The notes under the pieces: model-generated
Database searches by the model: none
Seen by the model: the letters and a program-made list of their open reading frames with translations, nothing else
What the model was told of the DNA's origin: nothing
NCBI RefSeq assembly: GCF_002910905.1
Contig: NZ_NEUE01000306.1
Coordinates: 1 to 52,813 of the forward strand
Reading direction: 5' to 3'
Length of the DNA: 52,813 bases
From: Streptomyces sp. SM11
GTDB taxonomy: Bacteria > Actinomycetota > Actinomycetes > Streptomycetales > Streptomycetaceae
Position numbers and translations under genes: made by a program
Shown here: positions 24,884 to 33,512 of the stretch, piece by piece
Layout of the letters: each line of letters opens with the position of its first letter
How positions within the stretch are numbered: the first letter of the stretch is position 1

Positions 24884-25381
24884 CTAGGCGGCCCTGGTCA
24901 TGATGCGGATGACGTCCAGCGAGTGCGGCGGTATGTCCGGATCCTCCGCGTCGTTGGTGGCGAGCATCACATGGGCCTCGCGGGCCGCGTGGACGGCCTC
25001 GGGCCAGCCGGGGTGCTCCAGATAGGCGGAGACGGGGGCGTCCGCGCCGACCTGGTGCATGATCCGCAGCACCCGAAGGGCGGCGGCGTCCACGGCGGCG
25101 GCCTCGGCGGAGTCCCTGAATATGGTGCCGACGTACTTCTCGGCGGACCAGTTGTCGAGCCAGGTGTCCTCGACCAGGCGGTACACGGCGTCGGTGACGT
25201 CCCCGTACCCTTCCCGGCCGGCGAGCCAGCACTCGTGGTGGAAGGCGGCGTCGGAGAGCATGTGCAGCGCCGAGCGCACGTTGGTGCGCCAGCGCCACCA
25301 CGGCATGTCAGTGAGCGGCATGCCGCCCATGGTGGAGGAGCGGCGGCCGCGACGGGAAGAGTTCTCCGAACCTTGCTGCAC
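24884..25381 (-). CDS. Conserved Streptomyces hypothetical protein (SCO4402-like)
   Basis: A 165-aa acidic, Trp-rich protein with DMPWWRWRTNVRSALHML and DTWLDNWSAEKYVGTIFRDS. I believe it matches the conserved SCO4402-type family next to purU, whose function is unknown. GTG at 25381 gives the longest product; ATGs at residues 18 and 21 are possible true starts and none has an ideal ribosome site. Confidence 0.75.
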   Translation of the reverse strand: MQQGSENSSRRGRRSSTMGGMPLTDMPWWRWRTNVRSALHMLSDAAFHHECWLAGREGYGDVTDAVYRLVEDTWLDNWSAEKYVGTIFRDSAEAAAVDAAALRVLRIMHQVGADAPVSAYLEHPGWPEAVHAAREAHVMLATNDAEDPDIPPHSLDVIRIMTRAA

Positions 25382-25504
25382 GGTCGTCGATCGTACGTTC
25401 CTTCACACCGTCCCCGCACGGGCCCCCGAAATTCACCTGGACGTCACTGTGCGTTGAGAACAGCACACCGCGTCGTTACCCGGGGCCCGGAAGGGTCCTG
25501 GTAC

Positions 25505-26776
25505 ATGACCGGACGGCGACGCCCCACCTTTCCCCGCCCCTTCCCGGGCGTCATCAGCGCGGCGGCGGCGGGGGCAGTACTGCTGTCCGGCTGCGGTGTG
25601 CTCCCTGGGGCCTCGGGGGGATCCAGGGAGCCCGTCACCGTGATGACCTGGGCTCCCGACCGGTCGGAGGACATCAACGCGGTGAGTATGGCCGGGGTGC
25701 CGGCGATGGCGCAGACGTACGCCCGCTGGGTCAACGACACCGGCGGCATCGACGGGCGCGAGCTGCGGGTGGTCGTCTGCGACGAGGCCGACACCCCGAT
25801 CGGCGCCGAGCGGTGCGCGCGGGAGGCGGTCGACAAGGAGGTGGCCGCCGTCGTCGGTTCGTACAGCCGCCACGGGCAGAGCTTCATGCCCGCGCTGGAG
25901 GCGGGCAGCGTCCCGTACATCGGCGGCTACGGCGCCTCGATCGAGGAGTTCAGCAGCTATCTCTCGTACCCCGTCAACGGCGGCCAGCCGGCGCTGCTGG
26001 CCGGTCACGGGCAGCAGTTGGGCGACAGCTGCGAGCGGGTCTCGCTGGTGCGGCCCGACTCGATCGGCGGCGACGGCATGCCGCCGCTCCTGAACAACGG
26101 GCTGATGGCCGCCGACCGGCCCGCCTCCACCGACATCCTGGCCCCGCTGGACGCCACGTCCTACGACGAGCAGGCCTCGCAGGCGCTGGAGCGGTCCGAC
26201 GGCGGCTGTGTGACGGCGGTGCTCGGCACCCGTACGGAGACGTTCTTCGACTCCTTCCGCCGCCTGGAGCCGGACGGTGAGCAGGTCAGGATCTCCTCCG
26301 TGCTGGGCAGCGTCAACCAGCCGCTCATCGACCGTACGGGCGGCCCGAACAGCCCCTTCGAAGGCGCCTACGTCACCGGCTGGTACCCGGACGCGAAGAA
26401 CACGCGCTGGAAGGAGATGCGCGAGGTGATCGAGAAGTACGCCTTCGGGGACAACCGCATCGACCCGGACGACACCGCCGTGCAGACGACGTGGATCGCG
26501 TACACGGCGCTGCGGGCGGTCGTCCGGGCGATCGGCGACGAGGACATCACCTCCGGGCGGGTCGTGGCCGCCCTCAACCGGGGCGTCGAGGTCGACACCG
26601 GCGGTCTGACCCCGACGCTCCGCTGGCGCTTCAAGGACCTGGTCGGCACGTTGAGTTACCCGCGCATCGTCAACACGAAGGTGACGTTCCAGGTGGTCCG
26701 CGAGGGCCGTCTCACCGCCCAGAAGAAGGGCTTCGTGGACGTCTCGGAAGCCCTGACGGACGCCCCGCGCGGTTGA
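25505..26776 (+). CDS. ABC transporter substrate-binding lipoprotein (branched-chain amino acid type)
   Basis: A 423-aa secreted lipoprotein. A twin-Arg-like basic start leads to a hydrophobic stretch and lipobox LLSGC with Cys30. The mature part follows the periplasmic-binding type I (LivJ-like) pattern: AQTYARWVNDTGGIDGRELR, AVVGSYSRHGQSFMPALE and IAYTALRAVVRAIG. No permease or ATPase gene is adjacent, so it may be an orphan receptor. Divergent from the SCO4402-like gene. Confidence 0.9.
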   Translation: MTGRRRPTFPRPFPGVISAAAAGAVLLSGCGVLPGASGGSREPVTVMTWAPDRSEDINAVSMAGVPAMAQTYARWVNDTGGIDGRELRVVVCDEADTPIGAERCAREAVDKEVAAVVGSYSRHGQSFMPALEAGSVPYIGGYGASIEEFSSYLSYPVNGGQPALLAGHGQQLGDSCERVSLVRPDSIGGDGMPPLLNNGLMAADRPASTDILAPLDATSYDEQASQALERSDGGCVTAVLGTRTETFFDSFRRLEPDGEQVRISSVLGSVNQPLIDRTGGPNSPFEGAYVTGWYPDAKNTRWKEMREVIEKYAFGDNRIDPDDTAVQTTWIAYTALRAVVRAIGDEDITSGRVVAALNRGVEVDTGGLTPTLRWRFKDLVGTLSYPRIVNTKVTFQVVREGRLTAQKKGFVDVSEALTDAPRG

Positions 26777-26801
26777 GCCTGTCGTAGGCCTCGGGGCGTC
26801 C
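26758..26801. terminator. Inverted repeat spanning the lipoprotein stop
   Basis: GGACGCCCCG (26758-26767) and CGGGGCGTCC (26792-26801) are perfect complements around a 24-base loop. It can serve both convergent transcripts. No U-tract is present. Confidence 0.5.
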
Positions 26802-26824
26802 GCCGCCGGTATCGGATCCGGCTG

Positions 26825-28387
26825 TCAGAGCTCGGTGTACGCGTGCTCGGTGAGGCCGTGTTCCACCGCGATCGCGTTCCAGAGCTTGGACGCCTCGCGC
26901 TTGGCCCGGGTGGCCACCCCGCTCTGTTCGTTGCCCTTGGCCGTCTCGTTCGTCGACCGGGCCCGGCCGCCCTTGCAGACGGACTTGTTCTTCTTGGCCT
27001 GCCGCGCCCAGGTCGCGTAGTGCTCGTCGGCCGCCGCCGAGGCCTTCCACGCCCGGTTCAGCGAGGCGGTCAGCTTCGCGTTCTGCGGGAGCTCGTCCAC
27101 GGCCAGCCCTTCGAGCCGGGTCACCAGGTCGCGGCGCTGCTGGGCGGCGTCCCTGAGGTCGGTGTCGGCCCGGTCCAGGTCCTTGCAGGATTTGATCTTC
27201 TCGACCGCGCTGATCACCGTGTCCCGGCTGTTGTTGCTGTCGGCCAGCAGCTTGTCCAGCGCCTCGGCCTGCGGCTTCGCCGGGTCGGGCGCCGCCTTGG
27301 CGGTGGGCTCGACGACCGGTGAGCTCTGCGCCGCGACCGGCTGCTTGTCGTCCTTGACGGAATCGTCGCCACCGCTCATCAGCCAGCCGGCGCCGAGCCC
27401 GACGACCGCGCAGCCGGCGACGACCGCGGCGATCAGCGGGACGTGCGCGGAGCGCCGGCGCGGAGCCCCGCCGCTCTGCTGCGGGAGCGGCCCGTCCTGC
27501 TCCGCGCGGCCCTGGAGGCCCTGGAGGCCGGACTGGCGCCCCCCGGGGTCCTGCGGCGGCAACTGGCCGCCCTGGGGCTGCTGCTGGGCCTGGTAGCCCT
27601 GCTGCTGGTACGGCGGGGTCTGCTGGTACGGCGGGGGCTGCTGCCGCCCCGCGTCGAACTGCGGCATCTGCTGCGTGGCGCCCGCCGGTTCCTCCGTACG
27701 GAACAGGTTGTCGAACTCCGCGGGCGGCTGCCGGTCCCCCGGCTCCCCGGGCCTGATCCCGTACGGCGCCCCTCCGGGCACCGGGGGTATGTACTGGGTC
27801 GCGTCGGCGTCCCCGCCGCCCGGCACGGGCCCCACGGGGCCGGGGCCGCTCTGGACGGGCGCGATGAACTGCGTGGCGTCCGCGTCCCCGCCGGGAACTC
27901 CCTGAGCACCCGGCCCGCCCTGACCGACCGGCCCGGCCTCCGGCGGCAGCGGCTGCGCGTACGGCTGGGGCTGGGGCTGGTGTTGCGGCGGCTGAGGCGG
28001 CTGCTGCTGGTGCTGGGGGTACTGCGGCTCGTATCCCCCGGGCCGCTGGGACTGCTGAGGCTGCTGATACGCCCCGGGCTGCTGGTACGCCTCCGGGCCC
28101 GGCGGCTGCTGCGCGGGCGGCAGGGGCTGCGCCGGCGGGTAACCGTACTGCCCCTGCGCCTGCTGGTCCGGCTGCGGCGGCCCGGCGGACTGCGGCCCCC
28201 ACTGCTGCCCCCAGGGCTGACCGCCCGCGGGCGCCCCCTGCTCGCCCTGACCGGCCTGTCCGGCCGCGGGCGCCCCCGTGGCCCAGGGGGCTCCGCCGTC
28301 GGCGGGCAGCACGACACCCTCGTGCGCGGGTCGTGCGGCGGGGAGCTGCTGCTCGCCGCCCTGTCCGCCCTGTCCGCTCTGCGTCAC
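26825..28387 (-). CDS. Pro/Gln-rich single-pass membrane protein
   Basis: A 520-aa protein. The first 300 residues are low-complexity Pro/Gln/Gly/Tyr sequence with two DADATQ-[FY]-I repeats (about residues 170 and 195). One transmembrane helix (HVPLIAAVVAGCAVVGLGAGWL, about 315-336) precedes an extracytoplasmic helical domain with two Cys (KSCKDL and KSVCKGG). The DADATQ motifs resemble those in Streptomyces kinase-substrate and cell-envelope proteins. GTG at 28387 has TAGGAG upstream. The function is unknown; a surface or envelope-stress role is a guess. Confidence 0.8.
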   Translation of the reverse strand: MTQSGQGGQGGEQQLPAARPAHEGVVLPADGGAPWATGAPAAGQAGQGEQGAPAGGQPWGQQWGPQSAGPPQPDQQAQGQYGYPPAQPLPPAQQPPGPEAYQQPGAYQQPQQSQRPGGYEPQYPQHQQQPPQPPQHQPQPQPYAQPLPPEAGPVGQGGPGAQGVPGGDADATQFIAPVQSGPGPVGPVPGGGDADATQYIPPVPGGAPYGIRPGEPGDRQPPAEFDNLFRTEEPAGATQQMPQFDAGRQQPPPYQQTPPYQQQGYQAQQQPQGGQLPPQDPGGRQSGLQGLQGRAEQDGPLPQQSGGAPRRRSAHVPLIAAVVAGCAVVGLGAGWLMSGGDDSVKDDKQPVAAQSSPVVEPTAKAAPDPAKPQAEALDKLLADSNNSRDTVISAVEKIKSCKDLDRADTDLRDAAQQRRDLVTRLEGLAVDELPQNAKLTASLNRAWKASAAADEHYATWARQAKKNKSVCKGGRARSTNETAKGNEQSGVATRAKREASKLWNAIAVEHGLTEHAYTEL

Positions 28388-28578
28388 CGGGACTCCTACG
28401 TGTGAACCTACGGAATCGTCGGCTCACGCTATCGGGTGGTCACCCGCCTTCGCCAAGCGCGTGGTACCTCTCACGCCCCCTTCACAGGGCGGGTAACATC
28501 CCGCGTCCCCGCGACGCTGTTAGGGGGTGTCCGGACCGCCGGGAGCGCGGCCCGGACCGCATCGGTGACCGCCCGCCC

Positions 28579-29961
28579 TCACGCCGCCTGGAGCTCCAGC
28601 CGCTCGCCGAACTCCCGCACCGCGGGCTCCTCGCCGTAGGGCGTGAGCCGCTGCTGGAGGTCGTCGAGGTATTCGGCGCCCCGACTGGAGCGCACCGTCG
28701 ACAGCAGCTCCATCGCCCGGGTCCCCGTGTGGCACGCCCGCTCCACCTCGCGCTGCTGCACCTGGGCCGAGGCCAGGAGCACCAGCGCGATGCCCCGGCG
28801 CCGGGCCCGGGTCTCCGGCAGCGCGGCCAGCGCCTCCTTGGCCCGCCGGGCGGCCTCGTGCGCCTGCCCCAGGTCCCGGTGGCAGTGGGCCAGTTCGTCC
28901 GCGAGGTAGCCCGCGTCGAAGTGCGCGATCCAGACCGGGTCGTCGCCGGTGTCCGGGTCGGCCTGCTCCAGCGCGGCGACCGCCCGCCCCGCCACCGCGT
29001 GGCAGGTCCGGGCGTCCCCGAGCAGCGCGTGCCCCCGGGCCTCCGCCGCGTAGAACATCGCCTGGGCGCGGGGGGTGACCTGACCCCGGGCCCCTTCCTG
29101 CGCGGCGCGGGCCAGTTGGGCGATCTCGCGGGGGTTGCCGAGCTGGGCGGCGAGATGGCTCATCGACGCGGCGAGCACGTAGCCGCCGTACGCCCGGTCG
29201 CCCGCCGCCTGTGCGAGCCGCAGCGCCTGGATGTAGTAGCGCTGGGCGAGGCCGGGCTGGCCGGTGTCGACCGCCATGTAGCCGCCGAGCTCGGTGAGCC
29301 GGGCCACCGCGCCGAACAGCCGGCGCCCGACCTGTTCGCGGTACGCACCCGAAAGCAGCCCGGAGACCACGCTGTTGAGGTAGTGCACGAGCACCGGCCG
29401 CACATGGCCGCTGCCGAAGCGGTGGTCGAGGTCGGTCAGCGCGGCGGTCATCGCCCGCACCGCCTCGACGTCGGACATCCCGACCCGGGCCCCCGCCGTC
29501 CGCTCGACCTGCGCGTCCGGGCCCGAGATCAGCCAGTCCCGGCTGGGCTCGACCAGCGCGGACGCGGCGACCGCCGACCCGGTGAGCAGATCGCGGCGGC
29601 CCACGTCGCTGCGCCACAGCTCGCAGACCTGTTCGACGGCCCCGGCGGCGGTCGGCGCGTACTGGAGGCCGACGCCGGAGGCCAGGTTCTTGCCGTTGGC
29701 CATGCCGATCTCGTCGATCGTGACCGTACGTCCGAGCTTGCGGCCCAGCGCCTCGGCGATGATGCCCGGGGCCCGGCCCCGGGGCTGCTGTCCGCGCAGC
29801 CAACGGGCCACGGAGGTCTTGTCGTAGCGCAGATCGAGACCCCGCTCGACCCCGACCATGTTCACGCGGCGCGCGAGGCCCGCGTTGGAACTGGCGGCTT
29901 CCTGGATGAGCGACTGGAGCCGTTCGTTGGGCTGACGGGCTACGAGAGGCCTTGCAGCCAT
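28579..29961 (-). CDS. NsdA-like TPR-containing transcriptional regulator
   Basis: A 460-aa protein. An N-terminal HTH-like part (NERLQSLIQEAASSNAGLAR, then YDKTSVARWLRGQQPRGRAP) is followed by a long helical TPR region. The sequence resembles the NsdA-like family that negatively affects sporulation and antibiotic production in Streptomyces; I am not sure it is the orthologue. ATG at 29961. A long inverted repeat lies 27 bases upstream and may be an autoregulatory site. Confidence 0.82.
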   Translation of the reverse strand: MAARPLVARQPNERLQSLIQEAASSNAGLARRVNMVGVERGLDLRYDKTSVARWLRGQQPRGRAPGIIAEALGRKLGRTVTIDEIGMANGKNLASGVGLQYAPTAAGAVEQVCELWRSDVGRRDLLTGSAVAASALVEPSRDWLISGPDAQVERTAGARVGMSDVEAVRAMTAALTDLDHRFGSGHVRPVLVHYLNSVVSGLLSGAYREQVGRRLFGAVARLTELGGYMAVDTGQPGLAQRYYIQALRLAQAAGDRAYGGYVLAASMSHLAAQLGNPREIAQLARAAQEGARGQVTPRAQAMFYAAEARGHALLGDARTCHAVAGRAVAALEQADPDTGDDPVWIAHFDAGYLADELAHCHRDLGQAHEAARRAKEALAALPETRARRRGIALVLLASAQVQQREVERACHTGTRAMELLSTVRSSRGAEYLDDLQQRLTPYGEEPAVREFGERLELQAA

Positions 29962-29987
29962 ATGTCCCCCTGAAACATCGGTTATGT

Positions 29988-30014
29988 GCAGTGATCGGTG
30001 GAAGGGATCACTGC
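29988..30014. promoter_or_regulatory. Inverted repeat upstream of the NsdA-like gene
   Basis: GCAGTGATC (29988-29996) and GATCACTGC (30006-30014) are exact complements. Outer TATGTG and CACATA elements extend the symmetry with a small bulge. It is a candidate operator in the divergent promoter. Confidence 0.6.
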
Positions 30015-30235
30015 CCGGCACATACTCAAGAAATGCGCATATTCCATCGGCATTCGGTACGGACATGGCGCGTTGCGCCGTCGCGGAGGCCCGGGCGCGG
30101 TCCTGAGCGGCGGTCCTGGAGGTGGTTACCCGCCCTTCGGTGCGACGCCTCACGCGCGCCCCCGCTCGTGCACCGATGCGCCCCGCGTGCAGGATCGATG
30201 CACCGGCCCCGGTTCAGGGGAGGCCGTAACCCCTG

Positions 30236-30937
30236 GTGACGGCGGGAGTTGTGCTGGACGTGGAAGAGCCCATCGGAGTCACGGAAGCCGCACAAGTCCC
30301 TCAGCAGCGGGGCGAGCATCTGCTCGACGCCGCGGTGCGGTACGCGGAAGAGCGCCACTGGGACGTGTTCCCCGGCACCTGGCTGGAGGCGGTGGGCGGC
30401 GGTGAGCGGTGCTCGTGCGGCGAGGCCGGCTGCGCCCTGCCCGGGGCCCACGCGGACCGGCCCGACTGGGCGGGTCAGGCGACCGGCAGCGGGGCGGCGG
30501 CCCGGCGCATGTGGAGCAGGCAGCCCCGCGCCTCGGTGCTGCTGCCGACCGGCCGGACCTTCGACGCGCTGGAGGTCCCGGAGTCCGCGGGCTTCCTGGC
30601 GCTGGCCCGGATGGAGCGGATGGACCTGACGCTGGGCCCGGTCACCTGCACGCCCGACCGCCGGATGCTGTTCTTCGTGCTGCCGGGGGCCGCCGCCAAG
30701 ACCGCCGAACTGGTGCGCGCGCTCGGCTGGAACGCCGAGGCGATCGACCTGACCGGCCGGGGCGAGGGCCACTACATCGCCGCCCCGCCCACCCGGGTGG
30801 GTGCCCGGGGGGCCGTGCAATGGGCCCGGAGGCCCACCCACAGCAACCGCTGGCTGCCCGAGGTGGACGAGCTGATCAGCCCGCTGGCGTACGCCTGTGC
30901 CCGTGAGGCGGCCGACGCCCGCGCCCGGGCCTCCTAG
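30236..30937 (+). CDS. Bifunctional DNA primase/polymerase N-terminal domain protein
   Basis: A 233-aa protein of the Prim-Pol-like group common in actinobacteria: AVRYAEERHWDVFPGTWLEA, a zinc-like CSCGEAGCALPGAH, then FDALEVPESAG and GEGHYIAAPPTRVGARGAVQWARRP (cited in parts). It lacks a helicase domain. The GTG at 30236 immediately follows a 6-bp hairpin (CAGGGG/CCCCTG, 30215-30235) that buries the GGGGAGG ribosome site, so translation may be structure-controlled. No replication genes are adjacent. Confidence 0.85.
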   Translation: MTAGVVLDVEEPIGVTEAAQVPQQRGEHLLDAAVRYAEERHWDVFPGTWLEAVGGGERCSCGEAGCALPGAHADRPDWAGQATGSGAAARRMWSRQPRASVLLPTGRTFDALEVPESAGFLALARMERMDLTLGPVTCTPDRRMLFFVLPGAAAKTAELVRALGWNAEAIDLTGRGEGHYIAAPPTRVGARGAVQWARRPTHSNRWLPEVDELISPLAYACAREAADARARAS

Positions 30938-30965
30938 GGGGTGTCTGGGGCCTTTCGTAGGGTGG

Positions 30966-30982
30966 TCCCCACCACGTGGGGA
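30966..30982. promoter_or_regulatory. Inverted repeat upstream of the ABC transporter operon
   Basis: TCCCCAC-CAC-GTGGGGA is a perfect 7-bp inverted repeat 17 bases before the ATPase start codon. It could be an operator or a leader hairpin. Confidence 0.55.
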
Positions 30983-30999
30983 TATCGAAAGGCTGTGCC

Positions 31000-31827
31000 A
31001 TGCCGGACCGGGCAGATGCGCGTACGGAAACAGACACGGCGACGGGTGGTGCCCACGAGGCACCGCCCGCCGTCCGCGTACAGGGGTTGTGGAAGCGGTT
31101 CGGGGAGCAGGTCGCCGTCGCGGGGATCGATCTGGAGCTGCCGGCGGGGAAGTTCATCGGTCTGGTGGGGCCCAACGGGGCGGGCAAGACGACGACGCTC
31201 TCGATGGTCACCGGGCTGCTGAGGCCCGACATGGGGAAGATCGAGGTCGCCGGCCACGACGTGTGGACGGATCCGGTCGGGGTGAAGTCCCGGATCGGCG
31301 TGCTGCCGGAGGGGCTGCGGCTCTTCGAGCGGCTCTCGGGGCGTGAACTGCTCGCTTACAACGGCCGGCTGCGCGGTCTGCCGGGCGACGAGGTCGACAA
31401 GCGGGCCACGCAACTGTTGGACGTGCTGGACCTCGCGGGTGCCCAGCACAAGCTGGTCGTCGACTACTCCACCGGCATGCGGAAGAAGATCGGGCTCGCG
31501 GCGGCCCTGCTCCACAACCCCGAAGTGCTGTTCCTGGACGAGCCGTTCGAGGGCGTCGACCCGGTCTCGGCGCAGACCATCCGCGGGGTCCTGGAGCGCT
31601 ACACCCGGTCCGGGGCGACCGTGGTCTTCTCCAGCCATGTGATGGAGCTGGTCGAGTCGCTGTGCGACTGGGTCGCCGTGATGGCTGCGGGCCGGATCAA
31701 GGCGCGGGGCACGCTGGCCGAGGTGCGCGGCGACGCCCCCTCGCTCCAGAGCGCCTTCCTCGAACTGGTCGGCGCGGGCGGCCGGGACGCGGGCGACTCC
31801 CTCGACTGGCTGGGCGGCGCCCGATGA
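31000..31827 (+). CDS. ABC transporter ATP-binding protein
   Basis: A 275-aa ATPase with Walker A GPNGAGKTTT, signature YSTGMRKKIGLAAAL (a degenerate LSGGQ), Walker B VLFLDEP and H-loop SSHVMELVE. ATG at 31000 has AAAGG upstream; an earlier in-frame ATG lacks one. The stop overlaps the permease start (ATGA), so the two form a two-gene exporter-type ABC system. The substrate is unknown. Confidence 0.94.
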   Translation: MPDRADARTETDTATGGAHEAPPAVRVQGLWKRFGEQVAVAGIDLELPAGKFIGLVGPNGAGKTTTLSMVTGLLRPDMGKIEVAGHDVWTDPVGVKSRIGVLPEGLRLFERLSGRELLAYNGRLRGLPGDEVDKRATQLLDVLDLAGAQHKLVVDYSTGMRKKIGLAAALLHNPEVLFLDEPFEGVDPVSAQTIRGVLERYTRSGATVVFSSHVMELVESLCDWVAVMAAGRIKARGTLAEVRGDAPSLQSAFLELVGAGGRDAGDSLDWLGGAR

Positions 31828-33464
31828 GCGTGCTGGACGCCCCCGTCACCGCGACCGCCCCGGCGGCGCCGAAGACGACTGGCCTGACCCCGGTCTTCGT
31901 CAGGCTCAAGCTGACGCTCCTGCGCAACGGGCTGCGGCAGTCGTCCGGGCGCAGGACGGCGTTCGTCGTCTCCCTCGTCCTCACCCTGCTGCTCGCCGCG
32001 GGCCAGGTGACCGGTCTGGTCCTGCTGCGCGGCAACGACCACGCGGCCACCGTCGTGGTGCTGCTCACGGGTGTCGTGGCGCTCGGCTGGGCGGTGCTTC
32101 CGCTGTTCTTCCCCAGCGGTGACGACACCCTCGATCCGACCCGACTGGTGATGCTGCCGCTGCGGCCCGAGCCGCTGGTCCGGGCCCTGCTGGTGTCCTC
32201 GATGATCGGCATCGGCCCGCTGTTCACCCTGTGCCTGGTGGTCGGCTCGGTCCTCGCGTCGGCGCACGGGGCGGCGGGGATCGTGTTCGCGGTGCTCGCG
32301 GTCCCGCTGACGATGCTGCTCTGCGTGGCACTGTCCCGGGCGGTGGCCACGGCCAACGTACGGCTGCTGAACTCCCGCAAGGGCCGCGACCTCGCGGTGC
32401 TCAGCGGGCTGGTGATCGCGATGGGCATCCAGTTCGTCAACTTCGGGGCGCAGCGCCTCGGGCAGTCCGGCGGGCTGTCCGCGCTGGACCCGGCGGCGGG
32501 CGTGGTCCGCTGGCTGCCCGGCGCCTCCGCCGTGGGGGCGGTGGGGACGGCCTCGGACGGTTCGTACGGGGTCGCGGTCCTCCAGGTACTGATCACCGTG
32601 GCGGCCCTGGTGGCGCTGATGTGGATGTGGCAGCGGAGCCTGGTGAAGCTGATGACCGCGCCGGACGGTTCGACCCTGGCGGCGGCGGAGCCGGCCCGTG
32701 AGGAGTCCGGGCGGGGCGGTCTGTCGGCGCTGCTGCCGGAGGGGCGTACGGCGACGGTGATGCAGCGCGGTCTGCGGTACGTGGCACGGGACCCGAAGAC
32801 CAAGGCGGCCTGGGTGACGGCGCTGGCGGTCGGGGCGATCGTCCCGCTGCTCAACGCGGTCCAGGGCACCGGCTCGGTCTACCTCGCGTGCTTCGCCGCC
32901 GGCATGCTCGGTATGCAGATGTACAACCAGTTCGGCCAGGACACCTCGGCGTTCTGGATGGTGGCGCTGACGATCTCCTCCCCCCGGGACGCGTTCGTCG
33001 AGCTGCGGGCGCGGGCGATGGTCCTGCTGGTGATCACGCTGCCGTTCACGCTCGCGTTGTGTCTGGTGACGGCAGCGATGATCGGTGACTGGCGGTCGCT
33101 GCCGGGGGCGCTGGGCCTGTCGTTCGCACTGCTGGGCTCGATGCTGGCGACGGGGGCGGTGGCCTCGGCGCTGTTCCCGTACTCGATTCCGCAGGAGGGC
33201 GCGTTCAAGAACGTGGTGCCGGGGCAGGGCGGTCTGGCCTGGATCTCGATCCTCGGCGGCATGCTGGCCGCCGCGCTGCTGTCGGCGCCGGTGATCGTGC
33301 CGACCATCTGGATGCACCTCTCGGACCACCACGGCGCGCTGTGGCTCATGGTGCCGGGAGGGCTCGTCTACGGGGCGATCGTCGGGTGGGCGGGGCTGCG
33401 GTTCGCCGCGGTGCGCACGGCGAACCGGCTGCCGGAGATCCTGACGGCGGTCAGCAAGGGCTGA
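31824..33464 (+). CDS. ABC transporter permease (large, ABC-2-like)
   Basis: A 546-aa integral membrane protein with about 12 hydrophobic segments, for example FVVSLVLTLLLAAGQVTGLVL and LVITLPFTLALCLVTAAMI, and a central cytoplasmic loop around residues 270-310. It is translationally coupled to the ATPase. The convergent hydrolase gene lies 48 bases downstream, across a (GGTCC)4 run at 33486-33505. Confidence 0.9.
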   Translation: MSVLDAPVTATAPAAPKTTGLTPVFVRLKLTLLRNGLRQSSGRRTAFVVSLVLTLLLAAGQVTGLVLLRGNDHAATVVVLLTGVVALGWAVLPLFFPSGDDTLDPTRLVMLPLRPEPLVRALLVSSMIGIGPLFTLCLVVGSVLASAHGAAGIVFAVLAVPLTMLLCVALSRAVATANVRLLNSRKGRDLAVLSGLVIAMGIQFVNFGAQRLGQSGGLSALDPAAGVVRWLPGASAVGAVGTASDGSYGVAVLQVLITVAALVALMWMWQRSLVKLMTAPDGSTLAAAEPAREESGRGGLSALLPEGRTATVMQRGLRYVARDPKTKAAWVTALAVGAIVPLLNAVQGTGSVYLACFAAGMLGMQMYNQFGQDTSAFWMVALTISSPRDAFVELRARAMVLLVITLPFTLALCLVTAAMIGDWRSLPGALGLSFALLGSMLATGAVASALFPYSIPQEGAFKNVVPGQGGLAWISILGGMLAAALLSAPVIVPTIWMHLSDHHGALWLMVPGGLVYGAIVGWAGLRFAAVRTANRLPEILTAVSKG

Positions 33465-33512
33465 GCGCCGGCGGGCCGGTCCGCCGGTCCGGTCCGGTCC
33501 GGTCCGCCGGGG

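Noticed and set aside
30026..31063. 345-codon minus-strand ORF over the Prim-Pol gene
   Set aside because: Composition is typical of a GC-rich shadow frame and it overlaps the plus-strand gene with clear domain motifs.
31599..33332. 577-codon minus-strand ORF opposite the ABC transporter genes
   Set aside because: Full of His/Arg/Gln/Gly repeats produced by the antisense of hydrophobic codons; no family match.
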